NCBI GenBank assembly: GCA_016872645.1 | Contig: VGZH01000059.1 | Location: forward strand, 1-35,308 | DNA: 35,308 bases | Source: Planctomycetota bacterium | GTDB lineage: Bacteria > Planctomycetota > Planctomycetia > Planctomycetales > Planctomycetaceae | Reading direction: 5' to 3' | Shown here: piece after piece, positions 1 through 7,424 of the stretch | How the letters are laid out: each line of letters starts with the position of its first letter | Numbering within the stretch: the first letter of the stretch is position 1 | Translations under genes and position numbers: made by a program | The notes under the pieces: generated by a model | The model's input: the letters and a program-made list of their open reading frames with translations, nothing else | Database searches by the model: none | What the model was told of the DNA's origin: nothing

Positions 1-1206
1 GAGTATGTCGAGGCGTTTCAGAATGGGTTGGGGCCGTGGATGAAGTCGCCGTTTGCGTTTCGGAAGTACGGCGAGTGCGGCAAGGCGATCAGTGAGGTGG
101 TCGAACCGCTCGGTGAGTGCGTGGATGACATGGCGTTCATTCACAATCTGGTCGGCAAGACGGGGGTGCATAGTCAGGCGACGTACTTGCAGGCGACGGG
201 CTTCGACAAGCCGGGCTTTCCGGGCATGGGAGCGTGGATCAGCTACGGGCTGGGTTCGCTGACCGACAACCTGCCGACGTTTGTCGTGCTGCCCGATCAT
301 CGCGGGTACGCCTCGAATGGGCCGAAGAATTGGGCGTCGGCGTTTCTGCCGGCTCACACGCAGGGTACGACGATCTTCCCGCAACGTGAAAACCCCATCG
401 AAGACCTGCTGCCGCGCGCCGACTTCGTCACCGCCGACAGCGACCGCGCGGGATTGGAATTGCTGAATCGGGTGAATCGCGACTTCGAGCGTTCGCGGCC
501 GGGAGACTCGCGGCTGGAGGCTCGCATCCGGTCGTATGAGCTGGCCGCGAAGATGCAGCTCGCCGCCCCCGAAGCGTTGGACATCTCCAAAGAGCCGGCT
601 CACATCTTGAAGATGTACGGTCTCGACGCGCCGGGCCGCACATATCCCACCGAGATCAACATCCCCGAAGAGGCGGAATACTTCGGCCGCAAATGCCTGA
701 TCGCTCGGCGGCTGCTGGAGCGCGGCGTGCGGTTCATTCAGATCTGGTCGGGCAACGACAACAGCTTCCCGCGCCGCAATTGGGACAGCCACGAAGATGT
801 CGAGCGCGATCATCGTCCGCTTGCGATGGGCATGGCCGTCGGAGCCGCCGCGCTCATCAAGGATTTGAAGCAACGCGGCCTGCTCGACGACACGATCATC
901 CTCTGGACCACCGAGTTCGGTCGCATGCCCAGCACGCAAGGCTCAAAAGGCCGAGACCACAACCCCTACGTCTTCACCAACTGGCTGGCCGGCGGCGGTA
1001 TCAAAGGAGGCACGACTCACGGCCTCTCCGATCAATGGGGCTACAAACCGCTCGACCGCGAACACCCCACTGAGGTGTATGACATCCACGCTACCATCCT
1101 AAACCTGCTCGGCATCGACCACACCATGCTGACCATCCGTCACAACGGCATCGACCGCCGGCTCACCGACGTGCATGGGCATGTGATCGAGGAGATCGTG
1201 ACTTAG
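1..1206 (+). CDS. DUF1501 family protein, 3' part (cut by left edge)
   Basis: The reading frame is open from base 1, so the gene begins outside the window and only its last ~401 residues are present. The sequence matches the planctomycete DUF1501 family (a sulfatase/alkaline-phosphatase-like fold, usually secreted by Tat). Visible family features are AFQNGLGPWMKSPF at the very start, ECVDDMAFIHNLV, the GMGAWISYGLGS stretch, a central NWDSHEDVERDH segment, TTEFGRMPSTQGSKGRDHNP with candidate metal or active-site residues, and the end HATILNLLGIDH. The Tat signal expected at the N-terminus lies off the window. DUF1501 genes usually sit just downstream of a DUF1549/DUF1553 gene, and one is predicted to the left. 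The substrate is unknown. A TTG at 28 could be taken as a start, but conserved family sequence continues upstream of it. Confidence 0.9.
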   Translation, partial: EYVEAFQNGLGPWMKSPFAFRKYGECGKAISEVVEPLGECVDDMAFIHNLVGKTGVHSQATYLQATGFDKPGFPGMGAWISYGLGSLTDNLPTFVVLPDHRGYASNGPKNWASAFLPAHTQGTTIFPQRENPIEDLLPRADFVTADSDRAGLELLNRVNRDFERSRPGDSRLEARIRSYELAAKMQLAAPEALDISKEPAHILKMYGLDAPGRTYPTEINIPEEAEYFGRKCLIARRLLERGVRFIQIWSGNDNSFPRRNWDSHEDVERDHRPLAMGMAVGAAALIKDLKQRGLLDDTIILWTTEFGRMPSTQGSKGRDHNPYVFTNWLAGGGIKGGTTHGLSDQWGYKPLDREHPTEVYDIHATILNLLGIDHTMLTIRHNGIDRRLTDVHGHVIEEIVT

Positions 1207-1537
1207 ACGAGTCTTCGAACGTCGGCATGAAGTTCGTTTTGGTTTCGACCTTTGATGCGGTTGTCAATCGGAGCGTGTATCGGCAAACCGACGTGATCGA
1301 GGTGTCGTCAAAAAACAACAGCAATTATTGCGTTCGGCTAGTTGGGAGTGTGCTGGCGCTGATGTCCCTTTCACTGCTTATGTCTTATGAGACGAGTGCA
1401 GTTGTTTTGCCACTTGATGTCGTCGCAGGGCCTTAAGAAGTTGAGCATGCTCTGGTCGCGTTCTCGCACTTGAAAGCCGTTGGCTATGACGACTCGTCCC
1501 GAGTGCAATTCTCATATTCCGATTCCTTTCAGAGATC
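1207..1537. other. Intergenic stretch with no convincing gene
   Basis: This is 331 bases between the DUF1501 gene and the methyltransferase gene. A 69-codon frame at 1227-1436 (+) encodes one hydrophobic segment (SVLALMSLSLLMSYE), but it has no clear ribosome binding site and no recognisable family. I do not call it a gene. The region probably carries the promoter of the methyltransferase gene, but I cannot place promoter boxes with confidence. Confidence 0.4.
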
Positions 1538-2236
1538 ATGATGCTTAAACGCCGTCTCGAACCCGAAGTCATGGACACGTCCGAGGACGCTCGCGATTAC
1601 GACTCGATGGATCACAGTACGGTCAACCGTGTCTTCGTCGATGACTTCCTGGCATTCGCTCGCGGCAGCGGTTTCGATGCACGACTTGTGGATTTGCTGC
1701 GGCCGTTGCGAGTGCTGGATGTCGGCACTGGCACGGCGCTCATTCCGATTGAGTTGTGCCGTCATCAATTCTCTGGTCGTGTGGTCGCCATTGATCTCGC
1801 CAAAGAAATGCTCAAGCTGGCGAATCTCAACATTGATCGAGCCGGACTTGCTAATCAGATCCAGGCAGCGCTGATCGACGCCAAACAGATGCCCTACATG
1901 AGGAATGAGTTTGACGCGGTCATTTCCAACAGCATCGTGCATCACATTCCGCAACCAAGCAGGGTGCTGTCGGAGATGGTTCGCGTTCTGGCTCACGGCG
2001 GGTTGTTGTTCGTTCGGGATCTGTTGCGGCCTGAGTCACTGGCGACGATCGATCATTTCGTGGCTACCTACGCGGGCCAAGAGAACGCGCATTCGCAAAC
2101 GCTCTTTCGCGATTCGCTGCAGGCAGCTCTGTCGCTGGAAGAAGTTGGCGACCTCGCCTGTCTTTGCGGCATCCCAGCGACTGCGGTCTCGCAAACTTCT
2201 GACCGACACTGGACATTGGCTTGGAAGAGCGAATGA
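1538..2236 (+). CDS. Class I SAM-dependent methyltransferase
   Basis: The 232-residue protein has a Rossmann-type methyltransferase core. Motif I, RVLDVGTGTALIPIEL, lies at residues 58-73 and is the SAM-binding glycine loop. It is followed by an acidic strand end (VVAIDLAKEML, residues 82-92), an aspartate region near LIDAKQMPY, and the post-motif SNSIVHHIPQPSRVLSEMVRVLAHGG typical of the Methyltransf_11/25 group. The N-terminal VMDTSEDARDYDSMDH resembles a segment seen in planctomycete members. There is no signal peptide, so the protein is cytoplasmic. The methyl acceptor cannot be told from sequence. Two ATGs stand together at 1538 and 1541, and either could be the start. The gene stands alone between a DUF1501 gene and a DUF11 gene on the same strand. 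Confidence 0.85.
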   Translation: MMLKRRLEPEVMDTSEDARDYDSMDHSTVNRVFVDDFLAFARGSGFDARLVDLLRPLRVLDVGTGTALIPIELCRHQFSGRVVAIDLAKEMLKLANLNIDRAGLANQIQAALIDAKQMPYMRNEFDAVISNSIVHHIPQPSRVLSEMVRVLAHGGLLFVRDLLRPESLATIDHFVATYAGQENAHSQTLFRDSLQAALSLEEVGDLACLCGIPATAVSQTSDRHWTLAWKSE

Positions 2237-2475
2237 ACGTTGAGCCGACGTTCCGTTTTAGCACGCACATGAACCGGCAATTCTCGCCGGTAGCCGGATA
2301 GCAAGCTCTGAGTAACCGGTAATCTCTCGCTGGCCCGTGAACTCAACTCAAGCTGCCAAATCCTGAGAACCGATCTCTGAAATGAGGTCTCGTGCTCTCG
2401 AATGGCGAGACAGCTTTTTTCGTTATCGGCTGGCGCTTCCGCAAAATGATTTGTGGTGTCCACAAGGAGAATGGC

Positions 2476-4650
2476 ATGCGTCCCTGGATGAAAATGCTTG
2501 CGATCGTTGGAGTCATCGGTGTGGCATTGGAAATTAGTTTGGCCACTGAAAAGACAGCAGTCCGCAGGTCGACCGCGCCGGCGGCGAATAACCAAACCGG
2601 ACGCCTGGAATTTTTTGGCCGCAGAGGCACTGCCCCCGAACAGTCCGATGGCTCAGTCGATCCGACCACAGATCTGGTCGCCGAAAAATTGGCGGCCGAA
2701 GCGCTTTCTGCTCCGAAGCGATTCAGTCGCTCGAAGTCCGGGATGAGCGTCGAGCCGGCATCGGTCTCATCGAACGAGTCTAAGCCTAAATCTGCGAAGG
2801 CGGACAGCACCACTGCAGGCAGTCGATCGGCGCAGCCAGAGACTTCGAGCACCGCCAGAGCCTCGGTAAAGCCGGTCGCGGACAAAGTCGAAATACTCGC
2901 GCCACCCGAATCCGAAGACACGGACGAAGCAGTGATCACTCGCAAGATGGTCGCAAAGAAATCTGGATCTGGGTTTCAACAGGCTGGCTCTGTGGCATCG
3001 CCGACAGCGGTCGTCGAATCCAGAGACGAAGAATCGGCGGATGGAATTGTCGCTGCTGATTTTCGTCAGAAGTCGAGTGAGAAAGCCAAGGTCAAACCGG
3101 CGCGAGCGGAGCAGGACCAAGTTACATCAACGACCCTTCGGCATGATTCGTCCGATGTGGTGTCCGCCTCGAAAGCCAGCCGCGTTTCGGTTGTCAGCGA
3201 TCGCTCACCGAGGCCCATACCTTCCGCCGCGAATCGATCGGTGCGATCCACCACGATCGACCGCTCAATTCTCAGCAAGACTTCGCCTTCGACCGCAACA
3301 CCTTCGGTCTCTATCGAATGGGTCAAGCAGGGCGAGATCAATGTCGGCCAGGAATGTGCCTGCGAGTTGGTCGTGAAGAATTCTGGAAAAGTGTCGGCCC
3401 ATGAGGTTGTCGTTGAGGCCATCTTCCCAGAGTCCGTACAACTGACGCAGGCGAATCCCAAACCGGCCAAAGTTTCCGATTACCTCGAATGGTCGATTCC
3501 CGAACTTGCTGCGGGCGAAGAACGCACGATTCACATCACGATGATTCCCAGCCAGAGCGGCGATCTGGAAACGACTGCCAACGTCCGCTTCACTGGTACG
3601 GCAGCCAGCGTTTTCAAAGTTGCCGAACCGTTGCTGAAGGTCTCCACGGAAGCGCCGGCCGAAGTCATCATCGGCGATCCACTGGTACAGACCGTAACGA
3701 TCAGCAATCCCGGCACCGGAATCGCACAAAACGTGAAACTTCAAATCGTGACGCCAGCGGGCTTGGAGGCCACGCGTGGCGACCGCTCACAGATCGCGAT
3801 CGGCGCGCTCAATCCGGGAGAATCGCGAACAGTACGGCTGTCGTTCACCGCCATCGCCGGCGGCGAGCAGACTCTCGAAGTCGCAGCCTCCGCTAATTCC
3901 GGTTTGAATCAATTCGCCGAAGCGACCGTCAAAGTCATTGCTCCGTCGTTGGCGATCGTCGTCGAGGGTCCCGGTCTGCGATATGCCGGACGCGAGGCTC
4001 GCTACACGTTGAACATCACCAATGAAGGCCAAGTTGCGACCAACAACGTCCACGTTACGCATCGCCTTCCGAAGGGATTCAAGTTTTTGAAGGCTGATAA
4101 AGGAGGCGTGCTCGATGCAAACACTGGTTCGGTGAGTTGGTCAGTCGGACATCTCGAACCTGCTCAGACTTTCCAATTGAAGTTGCAGCTGGAGGCCACC
4201 GAGATCGGTCAGTTCGAGCACCAAGTCTTCGCGTCGGCCGAAAATGGAGTGACCGCCGAGGCGAACACGACGACGACGGTCGAAGGCTCGGCATCGCTGG
4301 TTCTGGAGATTCAAGACCTGGAAGATCCCGTTGAAGTGGGCCAAGAGACTGCCTACGAAATTCGCATCACCAACAATGGTTCGAAGACGGCTCAGAACGT
4401 CGGTCTTACGTTTGAAATGCCCGGCAGCGTCGAGGTTCTCAAAGTGCAATCGGCGACCCAGCATTTCACCAAGAACGGCTTGATCCTGTTCAGCGATCTG
4501 CCGGAATTGGCACCTGGGAAGACTACCCTGTTCCGAGTTCACATGCGTGGTGCGACCGAAGGGAATCTGCGGGTCCGTGCGCGGGTCGCCAGCGAGTCGA
4601 TCGAGGAAGAACTGATCGCCGAAGAGCTGACAAAGTTTTCTGCGAAGTAA
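2476..4650 (+). CDS. Secreted protein with four DUF11-type repeats
   Basis: The start is placed at ATG 2476 because AAGGAGA lies just upstream (2464-2470) and the next residues form a signal peptide (MLAIVGVIGVALEISLA). An upstream GTG at 2392 would put 28 residues in front of it. The 724-residue product has a signal peptide (1-25), then about 250 residues of Ser/Lys/Ala-rich low-complexity sequence. Four Ig-like repeats follow at roughly 275-385, 386-485, 490-600 and 606-715. Each repeat carries the DUF11/conserved-repeat signature: a variant of VTISNPGTGIAQNVKL, then 'LNPGESRTVRLSF' or 'LEPAQTFQLKL'. Such proteins are usually cell-surface or envelope structural proteins. No sorting motif or membrane anchor is visible at the C-terminus (EELTKFSAK). 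Confidence 0.85.
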   Translation: MRPWMKMLAIVGVIGVALEISLATEKTAVRRSTAPAANNQTGRLEFFGRRGTAPEQSDGSVDPTTDLVAEKLAAEALSAPKRFSRSKSGMSVEPASVSSNESKPKSAKADSTTAGSRSAQPETSSTARASVKPVADKVEILAPPESEDTDEAVITRKMVAKKSGSGFQQAGSVASPTAVVESRDEESADGIVAADFRQKSSEKAKVKPARAEQDQVTSTTLRHDSSDVVSASKASRVSVVSDRSPRPIPSAANRSVRSTTIDRSILSKTSPSTATPSVSIEWVKQGEINVGQECACELVVKNSGKVSAHEVVVEAIFPESVQLTQANPKPAKVSDYLEWSIPELAAGEERTIHITMIPSQSGDLETTANVRFTGTAASVFKVAEPLLKVSTEAPAEVIIGDPLVQTVTISNPGTGIAQNVKLQIVTPAGLEATRGDRSQIAIGALNPGESRTVRLSFTAIAGGEQTLEVAASANSGLNQFAEATVKVIAPSLAIVVEGPGLRYAGREARYTLNITNEGQVATNNVHVTHRLPKGFKFLKADKGGVLDANTGSVSWSVGHLEPAQTFQLKLQLEATEIGQFEHQVFASAENGVTAEANTTTTVEGSASLVLEIQDLEDPVEVGQETAYEIRITNNGSKTAQNVGLTFEMPGSVEVLKVQSATQHFTKNGLILFSDLPELAPGKTTLFRVHMRGATEGNLRVRARVASESIEEELIAEELTKFSAK

Positions 4651-4657
4651 GATGTCG

Positions 4658-4676
4658 CGCACGCGGTTCGCGTGCG
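4658..4676. terminator. GC-rich hairpin between convergent genes
   Basis: A perfect 8-bp inverted repeat (CGCACGCG, loop GTT, CGCGTGCG) occupies the 26-base gap between the DUF11 gene (stop at 4650, plus strand) and pdxH (stop at 4677, minus strand). Its place between two converging genes suggests a shared transcription terminator. It has no T-tract on either side, so it may act as a weak or factor-assisted terminator. Confidence 0.4.
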
Positions 4677-5318
4677 TCACGGAAACAGCCGCTCGATCCG
4701 CCAAGTGCTGTCTGGCTGTCGCCGATAGATCAGTCGATCGTGCAAGCGAGCGACACCTCCCTGCCAGAACTCGACGCTCTCGGGAACGATGCGGAAGCCG
4801 CCCCAATTCGGTGGTCGAGGAATTGGGCCTCCCGCGAATTTCGCCTCGAACTCGGCGGTGAGCCGTTCGAGCGTCGCTCGGTTCGCAAGCGGTTGGCTTT
4901 GCGAAGACGCCCAGGCGCCGATGCAGCTTTCTCGCGGCCGGCCTGCGAAGTACGCGTTCGATTCGGCGTCACTCGCGCGAACAACGGCCCCCTCGATCCG
5001 GACTTGCCGTTCAAGTTCTTTCCAATGCAGCGCAGCGGCTCCCTGTGGGTTGTCCGCCAACTCGTAGCCTTTGCGGCTGTCGAAGTTGGTGTAGAAAAGA
5101 AAGCCACGCTCGTTCCAGCCGCGCAGATAAACGATGCGCACCGACGGCCGCCCATCGCGGGTCGCTGTCGCCAATGACATCGCTTGCCAATCGACGACGT
5201 TTTCCGCCTGGACGTCGTCGACCCATCGCTGAAACTGCACGAACGGATCGGCTGCCAAGTCGCATTCGAGCAACTTGTGCTTCGAGAACTCCGTGTGAAC
5301 AACAACGTTGAAACTCAT
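4677..5318 (-). CDS. pdxH: Pyridoxamine 5'-phosphate oxidase
   Basis: This FMN enzyme oxidises pyridoxine or pyridoxamine 5'-phosphate to pyridoxal 5'-phosphate, the last step of vitamin B6 supply, in the cytoplasm. The 213-residue length fits the family (about 210-220). Family landmarks are AMSLATATRDGRPSVRIVYLRG (47-67), GFLFYTNFDSRKGYEL (72-87), QVRIEGAVVR, WASSQSQPL (136-144), and the C-terminal PNWGGFRIVPESVEFWQG...RLHDR...WRIERLFP signature (170-213). The start at 5318 gives the conserved length and overlaps the stop of the upstream exporter gene by 4 bases (ATGA), suggesting translational coupling. The longer frame to 5405 lies inside the exporter gene and is unlikely. Confidence 0.95.
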   Translation of the reverse strand: MSFNVVVHTEFSKHKLLECDLAADPFVQFQRWVDDVQAENVVDWQAMSLATATRDGRPSVRIVYLRGWNERGFLFYTNFDSRKGYELADNPQGAAALHWKELERQVRIEGAVVRASDAESNAYFAGRPRESCIGAWASSQSQPLANRATLERLTAEFEAKFAGGPIPRPPNWGGFRIVPESVEFWQGGVARLHDRLIYRRQPDSTWRIERLFP

Positions 5319-6571
5319 GCGTTTGTCTCTTCCGAGCCCTTCGATTGGGGACGGAGCAAAAAAACCATCACCACACCCAACAACATCAGACCGGCTCCAG
5401 CCCAATACGGCAAGACGACGCTGTTGGCGGGTTCCTGCTTGTCGAGTTTGAACAGCCAGACGCCTAGCAGTGGCCCGGCAATGCGAGCCAACGCCGACAT
5501 GCTTTGGCCAACGCCGAGGACTTCTCCTTGCTCATCGGCGGAAGTCCGCAGTGACAACATGGCCTGCAGCGAAGGGGTCAGAGCCGAATAGCCCAGCACA
5601 TTGATCGGCACAATCACAAACAGCAGGCCCAGCGACCTCTGGCCGCAGGTAAGTGCGATTAAAACCAAACCAAGTGTCATCAAAATCGTACCGACGAGAC
5701 TCATTTTGAAGTCGCCCAACCGGGGCGAAATTCGCCGCACCACCATGCCCTGGCTCAGCGCCAGCACGAAGCCGACGTAGGCGTAGACGTAGAAATTCTG
5801 GCTGTCGGCCAAGCCGAAAAACTTCGTCAGCAGCGACAGCGTGACCTCGAACTGTGCGAAAGCCAGCGTCGTCAGAAAGATGGTCAGCATCAGCAGCGCG
5901 GTCCCGGGATGTGAGAACGCTCGGCCCATCGCTCCGACATTCAACCAGCGACGGGGCTGCGCGACTTTGTCGGGCTTCAACGATTCCGGCAACCGAGCGA
6001 CCGCCCACACGAACGCCAACGCCGACAAACCGCTCGCGACGTATCCGGCCATTGGACTTGGCGGACCATCGACATCGCTTGAAACGAACATCGCGCCCAG
6101 CAATGGCCCAAACGTGAAGCCGATACCGAAAGCGGCTCCGATCAAGGCCATGCCTTTGCCTCGGGCTTCGGCAGTCGTCGAGTCGGCGATGTAGGCCTGA
6201 GCCGTTGGGATCGTCGCGCCCGCGATGCCGGCCCCGATGCGGGTGATGAACAGCCACGGAATCACCGACAGTCCCAGAAGTTGATCCTCCCTGCCCAGCG
6301 ACGTCGCCAATCCGAACAATCCATAAAACACCGTGGAGCCAGCCAGCCCCACCAGCAACACCGGGCGACGGCCGACACGATCGGACAGGCGTCCCCACAA
6401 CGGGGCAAACAAGAACTGCATCGCCGAAAACGAGGCCATCAATGGGCCGAGCAGTCGGTCGAGACCAAAATAATCGCCGTACCTCGGCAGCAGCGGCAGC
6501 ACGATGCCGAAGCCCAAGAGGTCGATGAACACGGTCACAAAGATGATCAGGAGCGGTGATTTCGATTTCAT
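5315..6571 (-). CDS. MFS transporter, TetA-like drug exporter family
   Basis: The 418-residue protein has about 12 hydrophobic segments and belongs to the major facilitator superfamily. It opens with LLIIFVTVFIDLLGFGIVLP (TM1). The MFS motif A loop, GRLSDRVGRRPVLLVG, lies at residues 60-75, and the TM5 motif C-like region is GAAFGIGFTFGPLLGAMF. This layout is typical of the TCR/TetA-like proton antiporters (DHA1 group) that export drugs or metabolites from the inner membrane. The true substrate cannot be inferred. It is translationally coupled to pdxH through a 4-base overlap, an unusual partner that might hint at a B6-related or amine substrate, but this is only inference. No clear ribosome binding site precedes the ATG at 6571. 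Confidence 0.88.
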   Translation of the reverse strand: MKSKSPLLIIFVTVFIDLLGFGIVLPLLPRYGDYFGLDRLLGPLMASFSAMQFLFAPLWGRLSDRVGRRPVLLVGLAGSTVFYGLFGLATSLGREDQLLGLSVIPWLFITRIGAGIAGATIPTAQAYIADSTTAEARGKGMALIGAAFGIGFTFGPLLGAMFVSSDVDGPPSPMAGYVASGLSALAFVWAVARLPESLKPDKVAQPRRWLNVGAMGRAFSHPGTALLMLTIFLTTLAFAQFEVTLSLLTKFFGLADSQNFYVYAYVGFVLALSQGMVVRRISPRLGDFKMSLVGTILMTLGLVLIALTCGQRSLGLLFVIVPINVLGYSALTPSLQAMLSLRTSADEQGEVLGVGQSMSALARIAGPLLGVWLFKLDKQEPANSVVLPYWAGAGLMLLGVVMVFLLRPQSKGSEETNA

Positions 6572-6827
6572 GCGGCGCAGTTTGAGAGTGACCGCCGATC
6601 AACGCAAGCAAGAGGGAATTCCGTAGCCCTGTCGCTCGAAGCCGGGAATCCCGAATGCTTCACCCACGTCATTGCCATAATCAACTCGCAAAAACCAAAC
6701 CGCTTCATTCACGCTCTCGGCTGTTCTGTCGCGGAGCGATGCGGGCGATTGTTGACGACGGTTGAAAATGATAACGCTGGTCGGCTGAATTTGGTGGCAC
6801 TGGTTTGTTGATGGGACTCCTGTGAGT

Positions 6828-7217
6828 TTAGGAACGGGGCAGCGGTTGGGGTTCGACGATCTCCAAACATGTTCCGTGATCGTCGGCGCGGTCAGGTGCC
6901 GTGGCTGTCGGGGCGACGATGCGATCGAGCTTCGTGCCACACGCTTGCCAGGCGGCACCGTACGCGGCCTGGGCCAGGCAATTCAACAGCTGAAAATGGC
7001 CGAGCATCTTGGCGTGCGAGTCATCGTCCTGATCGGTCTCGATGTCCTTCGCCAGATTGAAACAGCTTCCGCACAAGGGACACGACACGTCACCCGACGA
7101 ATCGTCGTTGAGCACGCCATCGGATTGTGACAGTATGAGCAGCGCATCTGCATGATGGTCGCTCTTGTTCGTCTCTTGTTTTGACCGCAGCACCATTGGA
7201 CGGGCGGAAACGCCCAT
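6828..7217 (-). pseudogene. Decayed N-terminal fragment of a planctomycete Ser/Thr protein kinase
   Basis: The 129-residue minus-strand frame contains a stretch resembling the start of planctomycete serine/threonine kinases. A zinc-ribbon-like DVSCPLCGSCFNLAKD (residues 43-58) is followed by KMLGHFQLLNCLAQAAYGAAW (70-90) and TKLDRIVAPTA (95-105). Intact members usually read IGHF.LL..LG.GaFG.VWkArD..LDR.VAlK. Here the first two glycines of the nucleotide-binding loop (GxGxxG) read as A, and the ATP-binding lysine of the VALK strand is missing. The frame then ends about 25 residues later, with no catalytic lobe. I therefore read it as a pseudogene remnant, not a working kinase. The flanking ~250 bases back to the MFS gene show no other gene. 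Confidence 0.5.
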
Positions 7218-7356
7218 TCTTAGGTCATGCTATCCCACGCCGGTTCGATTGCTAAAGCGGAGAAATGACGATGCCACAACTGGCTCATTCGTTAACGGAA
7301 GAAAATTTGGTGGCCGGCGCTGCGCTGGTCCCACTCTGCCTTTCTGTCTCTCAACG

Positions 7357-7393
7357 AAAAGAGCCTGGGCTTTATTCAAGCTCAGGCTCTTTC
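7357..7393 (-). terminator. Rho-independent terminator of the RTX-type gene
   Basis: A 14-bp stem lies 33 bases beyond the stop codon of the RTX-type gene on the minus strand. AAAGAGCCTGGGCT (7358-7371) pairs with AGCTCAGGCTCTTT (7379-7392), with one G-U type pair and a 7-base loop. On the minus strand it is followed by a short T run (TTTT). It looks like a standard intrinsic terminator. Confidence 0.75.
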
Positions 7394-7424
7394 GCGGTTG
7401 CCGTCCGCGCGGGAACGGGGACGG

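Noticed and set aside
1227-1436. 69-codon plus-strand frame with a hydrophobic segment
   Set aside because: No recognisable family, no clear ribosome binding site, and weak coding character.
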